A stretch of DNA of 64,000 bases from Talinum fruticosum (Eukaryota > Streptophyta > Magnoliopsida > Caryophyllales > Talinaceae). The notes under the pieces were generated by a model. That model had not been told where the DNA came from, made no database searches, and worked only from the letters and a program-made list of their open reading frames with translations. A program made the position numbers and the translations under genes. The DNA lies in assembly GCA_021018815.1 (NCBI GenBank), contig JAITYX010000007.1, forward strand, positions 5,457,001-5,521,000, read 5' to 3'. Every line of letters starts with the position of its first letter. Positions within the stretch are counted from its first letter, which is position 1. Of this stretch, positions 34,894 to 44,362 are shown piece after piece.

Positions 34894-36500
34894 ATGCCTA
34901 AACGTGGAAACCATCCCGACTTCCGGGTTTCTCCCTCTTCCAAAAGCCTCGCACCAACAAGCCGTAAAGCTCAACCCCTTCCAAACTCGTTGTCACCCAA
35001 GCACCTTGCGCTGGATGACAAATTCTTCCCAACAACCAAATTTTCTTGGTTGTCCAACATCCAAACCACGGGAGTATACTACTTCTCGTGTTTCAGTGAG
35101 TTCATCTATCCTGAACTCGTTTCGAGTTCTATGCTCACCTCACTCACTCCGAAAATGTTCTAACCTCTAGGGTTCGGAACATAACTGTTCGCATCAACAC
35201 CTCCCTCCTCCATCGCCTCGTTCAAAGTTTCTTCACTTTTCTTGAACAAGCAATCCTATCCCTTTCACTGAAGTCGCCGACGACTTCTTTGAAAAATACG
35301 CTAAAGAATTCTCCGGGTCCAGGAAAAACTTTTCGTGACTCGATTGAAGTCGAAGCTCGGCTTCAGTGCTTTCGCCGATGAGAACCTTCTTCTCACAGAC
35401 ATTTCAGACAAGGAGAACCCCAACTCTAAGCACCTAAAAGCTCTCTTCGACATCCTCGAGGGATACGAAGTAGACCTCTTCCCTTCTATCATTGAGCGGA
35501 TGGTAGCCGTGCCGGCTCAACTCCAATCCAAGAAGAACACCTCCCTCCCTTTCGGTGCTCTTCGACCCTCGTTTTCAAGCAATTTCAAGTTCCTCTTCCC
35601 TCGACCCAAACGCGGTGTCCGAGGTGGCCATTGTGGTCGGCAAGAAGGAACTCCGAGGGTACGGATACCAGAAACCGACCCCGGTGTCCGGGTACACAAC
35701 TCGGAGCCGAGGCCCCCTTCTCCTCCTCGGACTCGAAATCAGCCCCTCTCCGTCTTCCCTCTACACCTGGTGGTGCCTCCACCTCGAGTCCTTCCAAAGC
35801 TCTCTCTGCCCTCTTGTCCCCTGCTTTCATGGACAAGATCGGCTCCGTGTCTTCGAACTCGGAGACATGCTCGGGGCTTTCAAGTCTGTCCTCCAAGGTC
35901 CGACCATCAACCAAAAGATCGGTCGAGTCCCAAATCCGAGAGCAGCAGTCTCTCGTTCTTGAGATGAGGGAGCTGGTCCAGGAGTAGAAGGAGCTGGTTG
36001 AGCTCCTTAGAGAGAGACGGTCCAAGGCGGCTCAGGACCGGGATGACTCGGACGCGTCCGAAGCGTCTTCGAGCCCGAGCCCGACCTCCTCGGACAACGA
36101 GGAAGCCGAGGAAGAAGAGGAAGAAGCTGCAGATGCAGCAGAAGATGCTCGAGGAACCTGCGGCTGAGGCAGGCCCTTCCGGGCAAAGGGAAGAAGAGGT
36201 CGTGGCAAGCTGCCGAGGGACAGCCTGCTCTCCAAGCGCAAATAGTCTGTACTCGGCTCGAGACAGCGATCCGAGTGGGTCGAAGACCTCGCTCCTCCAG
36301 CGGGTTAGACAAAGCAGCCCCTCCAGCCACCGAGGTCCCAAGGGAAGAACCCCTCGATCTACTCTCTCCGGGTCGGCCACTCGGAGCCGAGCCCCGAGAA
36401 CAATTCCGGTTCTCCCTCGCCGCGCTCAAGCACATCGTCAAGATCATATCGGCGCGGCGCACCTCCGCCTCCACTCGAAATCCCCCTCCCTCGTAGGAGC
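34894..36500 (+). pseudogene. E4 third ORF (env-like position), nearly complete
   Basis: MPKRGNHPDFRVS opens the ORF. Conserved pieces in order are LALDDKFFPTTKFSWLSNIQ (about 35008-35070), FSCFSEFIYPELV (35080-35120), a VRNITVRINTSLLHRL-like stretch near 35172-35225, FADENLLLTDISDKENPNSK (about 35373-35430) and LFDILEGYEVDLFPSIIE (35440-35498). A Ser/Pro linker follows, then a heptad-rich SQIREQQSLVLEMRELVQE (35930-35987) and an acidic E/D tail near 36095-36135. Function unknown. N-terminal similarity to the putative plant transposon protein family is from memory; no signal peptide or membrane anchor is seen. Confidence 0.5.
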
Positions 36501-36906
36501 CATGCACCGAGTCACAATTCCTCGGTGTCTCCGTTTTTGCTTTTTTTTTTGTCCAGACATCTCAGTTGTATTAGTTGTTCTTTTTCTCCCTTTCTTTTCT
36601 TGTTGTATTTTTTTCTTCGAAAGGCAAGGGGGAGAAATAGAGTCAAAAGCTGGTTGTCTTGTTTAGGGGAGTTTTTCCGCCCCTTTTTGAAATTTTAATG
36701 GAGCAATGCATTTCATTATTATCTTCTAAGTTCGGTTTTGCCTTGCTTTATTTTCCGAGTTAATGTTGAAAGCATACCTTATTTTATTTTGCTCGATATA
36801 CTATATATTGCTCCGATTTATTCAAGTATGTCTTACTCACGCAAACCACTCGTAATCATTCTTTTTCTCTAACAAAGTTTCGTTTAAGTATGGAATGCCT
36901 TTCATC

Positions 36907-36919
36907 AAAAAGGGGAGAT
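36907..36919 (+). other. E4 polypurine tract
   Basis: AAAAAGGGGAGAT immediately before LTR4, identical in core to the tract at 13728. Confidence 0.75.
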
Positions 36920-38489
36920 TGAAGACTCGAGACATTTCTCAACGCATTTACGAGTTAAACTAAACAAGTCGGTATAACAACCCCATGCTTTTAGAGTTTT
37001 GATTCCAAGGCATTCTCGGTATCACGGAAACTCCTTTGAGTAAAATAAGTATCTTTACGAGTGATAACGTCTTTCACTTAGTACATTTACTGCTTATCTG
37101 TTTGAGACTCGGAAAAGTAGTTCTCTGTTCCGAGTCCATCTTCACTCAGATTTATCGCGGACTAATGCTTCGTCTTTTTCTCACTCGGAATCTTACTTCG
37201 ATTACAAGCTCTATTTTTGTTAGAGTAAATTTCCTTAGTCTGTTTCATGCTTAGTCTATATCAAGTTTTCTCACTGTGATATTCTTTATAGAACTTGTTC
37301 TATCGCTTAGACTAAGTCGGATGGAATTCCGAGTATCATGGATATTGGACTCGGAAAATTCCACTTCATTTCGACTCGGATAATCAATTGCGTAATTATC
37401 ATAATTAGTTTATTATCTCGTGTCTAACTTCGGACCAAAGTATTTTATACTTTGAGAACCAGAATTGATTTACTTTTGTAGGTTATTCATTCGAGGATAC
37501 ACCTTTTTCAAACTACAAAAGTAGCCGGCTTCGAACGTCAAATCACCAGCGAGATATGGCTTTTCACCTTCCCTGCTTCGAGTCCCGGAAGATTGTGTCG
37601 AAGCTATCCGCTTCCATATCCGGAAAAGCTGGAACGCCAAGCTTAACGGTAGTTTCGACCTCATTTTTCAAGACACATCCGATGGTTTTGGGACTTCCAA
37701 GAGAGTTAAACCGTTGTCCAACGTCCATATTTCAACGGATACTTTCCGAGTGACTCAAAAGCTCTTATCAACGGTCACAGAGGACTCTCGGTCAGCAGAT
37801 GAAGATAACGGCTACTCTGCCTGGTTATCTATAAATAGAAGCCACTTCACAAGACTTGAAGATTGCCGAATCTATTGTTAATACACATACTTGAGAAAAG
37901 TCATTGTATTTACTTTCAATCTTCTACTTACAACTCCCATTCCGTAATTCATTACTTTTTGAGTTGTAAGGTCTTGTACTTAGTTACAAACTCTTCTTAC
38001 ATTCTTTGTAAGTTCCCTTGACTAAGCTATAAAGGTTAACTCAGCTTAGTTGTCCCTAGCTGTAAGGGTTATCTCAGCTAGGAAGTACTAGATCGAGATA
38101 AGGGAACTTCTAAGTCTAGGAAAACTTGTATAGAGTTGTCTAAGGGAGCAACTCGGGTTCGATCGAGTTCACGGTATTTTGTGGACTCAAAATAGTGGAT
38201 TTGACTTCGTGTCCGGATTGACACGGGCCATGGTTTTCTCGCCCCAGGAGGGTTTCCACGTAAAATCTAAAGTGTTATCTTTCCGAGTTCATTCTAGACT
38301 CGAGGCGCTTTCTTGCTCTTGTTCCTTCGATTCATTGCTTTCGAGTCCAATCTTTTCGACCACTGTTTATAGACTCGAAGCTGTCTTTGTCTCTTTTCGC
38401 GAAAAAGAGTGTGTTTTCACTAAGAATTTCCTATCACCCTATTCACTCCCCTCTAGGGTGACTCGAGACTCTCCCCGAGCAAACCTTCA
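36920..38489 (+). repeat. E4 3' LTR (LTR4)
   Basis: TGAAGACTCGAGAC... to ...CAAACCTTCA, about 1.57 kb. The TATA box is at 37830, with an imperfect version of the 11-bp inverted repeat near 37470 and 37515. It is followed by unrelated AT-rich DNA. Confidence 0.8.
37830..37837 (+). promoter_or_regulatory. LTR TATA box (LTR4)
   Basis: TATAAATA before GAAGCCACTT, in register with the other LTRs. Read-out from here would run into 38490 onward. Confidence 0.5.
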
Positions 38490-41390
38490 AATTTCACCTC
38501 ACAATTAGCAATTGTATTACAACATATTTTGTCCAAGAAAATGTGTTGTAGGATTCATACAAATAACGAGGACTTGATGTCATATAACAGAATTCATGCT
38601 CTTACCATGTCCCTAGTTGAAACAACAACTAACCTATGTGGGATTTCTAATTTTAATCTAAATCTCAATTAGTTGTAGGTAAAATAATTCGAGTTTACTC
38701 CATCCTTCTCAACAAGTACTCAACTTGAATGTCCTTTATTAGAGGTATAACCCATATGTCATATAGATTAGCAACTATATGCTTGGAATGATTTTGTACA
38801 CTATCTCTACACTCATAGCACTTGTATGTTTGAGGGACTTTTCAAAGTGAGGTTTTCATTATACTAGCATCATGTTTATGAAGGCTTAGCCTTGTATGTT
38901 TGTGTCAAAGATGTTGTTTCTAAGGCTTTGATAGCGAGATCCTCATCTGTTTATCTTGGGTTTTATGCCTATTGTAAAAATGAGTAGGACACATTGTTTG
39001 AGAGGTATGATGAGTTGTTTCTATTGATTGCTTTCATGATCTGCTGCTTCTATGTGGCGAGATAAGTAATACCTAATTTGTGGCATACGAATGATGCTTC
39101 ATAATGCTTTATAAGTCTGCGATGAGAGTTTGCTATGGTTCACAATAAAATTTTCATTTGTGTATTTGCTCCATATCAGCGGTGAGTTGTTGATTGCTTC
39201 AAAATTATGATTCGAAATTGCTTGTTTTAGATTACATAGTCAATAAATTGGAGCTGTTTGATTTTGGTTTAATTTACCTACGCCAATAAAATCCCCAATG
39301 CTCTTCTGTTTTTTTTTTTTTTTTTTTTGTTATCGGCAAGCTTATTTATCTTGCCGAATTTCTTGGCTTATTGACAATTCTGTCTTTTGGCATATTTTTC
39401 CTTTTATTTTAAGCTAATATTATCTTCTACTGGCTATTTCAATCCATAAAGTAGCACTTGTTCAATAGACTTTCCGATATGATATGTTTGGACACTTTTA
39501 GCTTGGACTAAAATCTAACAGATTCGCACCATAATAATAGAACTACCCACTTCCATATTGTCCGTATCTAACCCTCATTCCCAAGATTGAGCAACATAGT
39601 TATATAGTGCTTTATATTACACATAGATTAGATGGCTTCTATTTGGTAAGCGTGTATTTGACATCAAAATCAATTTGACTCATATTGCTTCAAACTGTTC
39701 TACAATTTATTTCAAATAAAGTTACTTTTTGTTGATCTTTTTTTAGAGGATAAGTAAAACAACTAAACGGTAGCCCTTCTCACAAGGGTTCTACCCAAAT
39801 TGTTTTCCATTAAAATGGAGAGAAAGAAGAAGAGGAAAAAGACAACCGAAGTAAAGACGAGGAAATACAAAAACCAAACTTTATCACCCAATCAACAGAC
39901 CCTATTCCCTTCTCTAAACATGTGCTTGATGACAACTTTGTTGCACCTTTGAAGATAACATCGAGTATTGTGGATGAGTATGCGGATTTCCCAGGGGACC
40001 AGTATCTCTCCTTTCATTACTTTAATGACCACCTGATTATCCTGTTTTTTAGAGGATACGTAAAACAACTAAACAGTACCCCTTCCCAGTGTGCGGCTAA
40101 CATCGAGTATCTTAGCTGCACTTTTTGTTGATCTTATTACCTTCCCCTACTAATGGCTTTTATGTATGCTTTTTGTCCTGTTTTTCTATTTTTATGTTAA
40201 GGTGGATAGTCTCATTTTCCTATTGCTGAAAAAAAGTAAACATGGTTTCTACTTGCTAGTGTTGATATGGAAACTATTATGAAAAATTTAGATATTATTT
40301 TTTTCTTTATAAATTTCTTTATTTTATGGTTTGTTATAATGACAAAATATTAGAGAATTATGTAGGTGAAAGTCTAAGAGTAATTTCAATGTTTGGCTAA
40401 TTGAAGAAGGATATGTTTTCTAGTTTTTATTTGCTTTGTTACAATGACAAAAAGTATGTTTTGCATGTTTGTGAAGAGTGTATAGTTGATGATCCATTAC
40501 ATATTGCGTAGAATGATAAGTTATTTTTCTTTATAAAAAGGAAGAGTGAAATAAAAGGCAAAGATTGATAAATTATTTTTCTTTATTAAGAAAAAAAGAG
40601 CAAAAAAAAGAAAAACTTGTGAAATTATATTAGGTTGTCTTATCTTCAAAATAAATTTTAGTTTAGCCATGGATGTAAAATTGATTCCATTACATATTGT
40701 AAATAAAGTAAACCAAACGTAGCAATTGAATAGTGATTACATTACCTTATGTAATTAGTCAATGACTACCCAAACATGGCAATGCAATCATCATTACGTA
40801 ACATTTCACTTCCATTACATTATATTGTTGATTGGATAACAACCTAATTACATTACATTTAACCTATAACACAACCTAACATACACATCACAGCATAAAC
40901 CAAACTCATAAGGTTCATGTGCTACCTTCGTTCCAAAAGAGAAAAGTCCTTCTAAAACATAAAAAGAAAATTCTTCTAAAAAGATACGAGAAAAAATACG
41001 AAAAAGACGAACCTTCCAAACTTTCAATGCACTACCACCATTTTCTAGCTCCTCCTCCTATCCACCACCATGCTAATGGATTGTTGTCAGTGATGATGAA
41101 AGCGGAAGTTGGTAGGGCGGAGGATTAGAAATTTCATGTTTAATCTGGATGATGTTAAAGGAAGACATTAAATATTTTAAAACTGAAAGTTTGAGTGGAA
41201 AGAAAAAAATTAGAAAGTCATTTTTCTTCCCATGTTTGATTCGTGGAGTATTAGTAAGAAAAAATAGTGGGGAAAATGGTGTCAAAAATTTACTAAAAAT
41301 AAATATGTTATTTGCTTTTCAAAATTGAAATAAAAAGTGAGGAAAATGAAAGAGAAATGACTTGTGATTGTTCCCAAGTCCTAACCCTTC
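38490..41390. other. AT-rich stretch without a recognised gene
   Basis: Only short ORFs occur. 39922-40131 (MLDDNFVAPLKITSSIVDEY...) is unrecognised and probably chance. A pair of about 40-bp repeats (TTTTTAGAGGATAAGTAAAA at about 39740 and TTTTTTAGAGGATACGTAAA at about 40044) lies inside. 40670-40900 is rich in ATTACATTAC-like text and may be a small MITE. A T-run lies near 39310-39329. Confidence 0.3.
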
Positions 41391-41620
41391 TTATCTCTCT
41401 CCTCGTTTTCCTTTCTTCTTGCTCTCCTCTCTCTCTAACCTAGCTATCTGGGAATCAATGACTTCCAACAAAAACCACAAGGATTGAAAGTGAAGTCTGA
41501 TGACTCGAAGAAACTTAAACCTGATATACTTGTCCAACAATTTTCAAATTGATTGTAGTGCTAAGAAATTAAGTGGATTTTGAAGTAGCAGATTTAGATT
41601 CTAAAAGTTACTTTTAGGAG

Positions 41621-41622
<2 letters not shown>

Positions 41623-41689
<67 letters not shown>
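41623..41689. repeat. (GA)n microsatellite
   Basis: About 33 uninterrupted GA units, followed by GA-rich sequence to 41790. No gene nearby. Confidence 0.95.
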
Positions 41690-41692
<3 letters not shown>

Positions 41693-42983
41693 AAAATGGG
41701 GGATAGTGGTCCTAAGTAAAGAGGGAATGGGGAGAGAAAGAGAGGAGGAGCAGCGATTGCTCATGATAGTGAATAGGGAGGAAGAGAGGAGGGGATTGTG
41801 TTTTATATTTAGGGTTTATGAATGAAATATTAATCCCTTTATTATTGAGAAATGATTTTAAATACCATGACCTATAATAGCCATAAATAAATGCTTGGTA
41901 AATACTATTGCACTAACCTATGGTTTTCGAAATTTTGAGAAATTAGGGTTGGAAGAAAAGAAGTGAAGGATTAAAATCTTAAAGGTACAACAAAATTTGG
42001 GGAATTGATTGAAAGCGTTGATCAAGTCAATGCAACGAAGAAAAAGGTAAGAACAGAATCTTGAAAATTTTGAAATTTTGTTGCGAGAAAATGTTTGAAA
42101 TTTGAAGAATGCACAGACGTTTTTGAATGTGATATGTAAGTTTGTGGAATTTGATGATTTGAGGTTTTATTTGTTGTGGGTTTATGAGAAGATTGATTAT
42201 GTGTTTGTTTGTTTCATGTTCGTGGTGTCCCCTTAGTGTTACTATTTGACTAAAGATGGATATTGTCTTCGAGTTACCCTCGTATGTAAAGGATGAAGAC
42301 TTGTTGTCGGGTTAAGAGATTTTGATTGATAACCAATTGATTAATTTAGTGATAGATGCTAGGAGCTTCCTTGTAATGCCATATGTTGAAGAAAAACCCG
42401 GGTATTATGTCATGGCAGGACACCCTCCAAATAGACCTAGAATGAGGGTGCTAATAAATGTTGACAAAGATTTGTTGAGGATGTGTGAAAAATAGTAGGG
42501 TAAAGATGAGATCACTTTCTACATTGTGGAAAGAGCAAGCAAAATTAGAATTCAAGAGATTGTTGAAAACTTAGACGAGGATTTTTTTTTTTTTTTTTTT
42601 GGATCGAACTTGGATGGGGATATTGTGCATGAATTGGAAGTGGTGAATGTAATGAATGAAGGACGGGATGATGATGAAAATGTACCGGGAAGGGGTTATG
42701 TTAGATAAAGGACATGAGCAAAATCAAAATACACGAAAGAGGATATATTAAATAGAGCACATGAGAATGATAAAATGTTGGAGTTGTACCATATGAACTA
42801 GAACATATTGAGCATTATGTAGGGGTACAACAAATGAAGAGCATGTCGGGGGTAAAGGTAATGTGGGGCAATCTAAGCTTCAAATTGAGGACCAATTTTG
42901 GGATGATATTGTATCATCTATTGATGAGGCATACTGATGTCTCAAAATTACTACCTCTATCCTCTTTTGTCGAGCCCTCATCC

Positions 42984-43148
42984 TTAAAACAACACCATCT
43001 GTTACAGCCCTCATTCTTAGCACATCCTCCTCTCTCACAACCTTCATCTTTAAAACAACCTCATCTCTCACAGTCCTCATCCTCGACACATCCTCCTCTC
43101 TCACAGCCTTCAGCTTCAAGACAACCTCATATCTCACAACCCTCATCC
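42984..43148 (+). repeat. 33-bp tandem repeat, five units
   Basis: Five 33-bp units, in frame, encode 11-residue repeats such as LAHPPLSQPSS, LKQPHLSQSSS, STHPPLSQPSA and SRQPHISQPSS; a sixth partial unit follows. It forms the Ser/Pro/Gln linker of the MULE protein. Confidence 0.85.
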
Positions 43149-43707
43149 AGTAGACAACCCCCCGCACACCCAAATACCATCCTCAAGACAACCTCCTTTC
43201 TTGTCACAAACTTTGAGGATACCCGAAACTAGGAAAGGAGAGAAAGGTGGGTATAAATGACTGCTAATGGTAAGGGGGAAAGAAATTTCATTGAGGAAAC
43301 ACATTGGGATGATTCTTCAAGTAATTGTTTTGATGATGATACTGATGATCCAACTTGTATGGATGAGCTGGGAGATGATTGTGATGTGTCCGAGGTATCA
43401 TTGGTTTCGATGATGATGTGTTAGGATTCAAGTGGTACGGAAGATAATCCAGCTAATAAAATGTACAATGGAAGGTATTGGGAAGCTGAACAAGATGGCA
43501 CAATTGAGTTGAGGCAATGGTATTTATTTGAGGATAAGAAGTTTTTTTCAAAATGTGGTTAGACATTACATGGTGGCTAGAGGGTCCTATCTATATGTTA
43601 AAAAATGAAGTAAATACATTGCTACTTGCACTTATCCTTATTGCCCTCCGGTTCATGCATCATTACTACCTGATGGCACCACATTTCAAATCAAAACTCT
43701 TGGAAGA

Positions 43708-43827
43708 GAACGAAATTGTGACAAGATTCAAGACAATCCAGCGAGTAACATCTATATGGATAGCAAAGAACGAAATTGTGACAAGGTTCAAGACAATCCA
43801 GCAGCAACATCTATATGGATAGCAAAG
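43708..43827 (+). repeat. 60-bp tandem duplication in the MULE remnant
   Basis: Two adjacent copies of a 60-bp unit starting GAACGAAATTGTGACAAG, differing at a few bases. The duplication keeps frame (20 codons) and doubles the text just before the SIWIAKN block. Confidence 0.9.
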
Positions 43828-44038
43828 AACTTGCTGCATGATGTGGTAGCAAACCCTAGCATTCCGAGTGTCCAACATGGCTGAATTTTTTATTAAAAGA
43901 TATGGTCTTGTTAGACTAAAACACATAATCAAAGCTGCAAAGAAGAAGATACTGCAACGGCTTGAGGGGAATCATGAACTAGGGCATGAGAATTTGGAGA
44001 AGTACACTCGAAATGATAAAGGCAACAAATCTTGGCTA

Positions 44039-44362
44039 TTAAGTCATATTTTATACGTATTTTTAGTTGTTATTTAGTTTATAATATATAGTTTGTTTTA
44101 TCTAATTTATTATATTTTTTTATGTTTAGGCCATCGTCTAATAAAGTAAAGAAGAGAAGAAAGAACGGCAAAAATGGATTTTAATTGTCGACAAACTTTC
44201 AATATAATATATGAAGTCAATCCAAAACATAATGAGTCATAAAATATTTATTTTATAAAAAATTATTTTATATAATCTTATTTTCAATGAGAATAATCAA
44301 GAGAATAACCTAATCTTAATCCCCATATAACTCGTCTAATTTCACATTAAAAGGGGTCATCC
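44039..44362. repeat. dispersed repeat D, copy 1
   Basis: Starts AAGTCATATTTTATACGTAT and is colinear with 61531-61805. Shared blocks are TAGTTGTTATTTAGTTTATA, TCTAATAAAGT, ATATATGAAGTCA, GAGTCATAAAATATTTATTT and CAAGAGAATAACCTAA. It is interrupted at its right end by the family-B solo LTR. It may be the 5' end of the Athila-like LTR whose partner is copy 2. Confidence 0.7.

Larger units (their letters stand above)
2767..38489 (+). mobile_element. nest of SIRE/Maximus-type Ty1/copia elements (E1-E4)
   Basis: Four LTRs in direct orientation and one inverted, with four partly or fully preserved internal regions of the same family. All internal regions carry copia order (gag, PR, INT, RT, RNaseH), with INT before RT, plus an extra ORF after RNaseH. 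The extra 3' ORF and RT/RNaseH text such as YVDDIIFGATNE and MSMMGELNFFLGLQIKQ point to the SIRE/Maximus lineage (established knowledge of that group). Every reading frame is interrupted by small indels or stops, so no copy is intact as given. The two outer flanks (TATAG before 2767, AATTT after 38489) do not match, so the nest is not one simple insertion. Confidence 0.85.
29213..38489 (+). mobile_element. copia element E4, lacking its 5' LTR
   Basis: Starts at GAGCCTAGCC, the same primer-site nucleotide at which E1 interrupts E2. It then carries gag, PR, INT, RT, RNaseH, third ORF, polypurine tract and 3' LTR (36920-38489). Its protein text is the best preserved in the nest (DSG protease, better RT), but it is still frameshifted. 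Upstream is E3 rather than an LTR. Confidence 0.75.
42256..44040 (+). pseudogene. Mutator-like (MuDR/MULE) transposase remnant, N-terminal half
   Basis: Starts MDIVFELPSYVKDEDLLSG, followed by a stop and in-frame continuation (FLVMPYVEEKPGYYVMAG near 42370). A low-complexity Ser/Pro linker (42984-43148) and an acidic stretch (43320-43410) come next. The MuDR DNA-binding-like part follows: YWEAEQDGTIELRQWYLFED near 43475-43535, a CTYPYCP zinc-type text and HASLLPDGTTFQIKTLG near 43627-43700. SIWIAKNLLHDVVANPSIPS (from about 43810) and FIKRYGL text close it. The DDE catalytic domain is absent. Several stops, an 18-base T run (near 42582) and a 60-bp duplication show long decay. Confidence 0.65.

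Noticed and set aside
39922..40131. 69-codon ORF as a possible small gene
   Set aside because: No homology recognised, no promoter context, AT-rich surroundings; chance ORF is as likely.
43013..43148. CRISPR-like regular repeats
   Set aside because: Units are contiguous 33-bp coding repeats without spacers, in a plant transposon.
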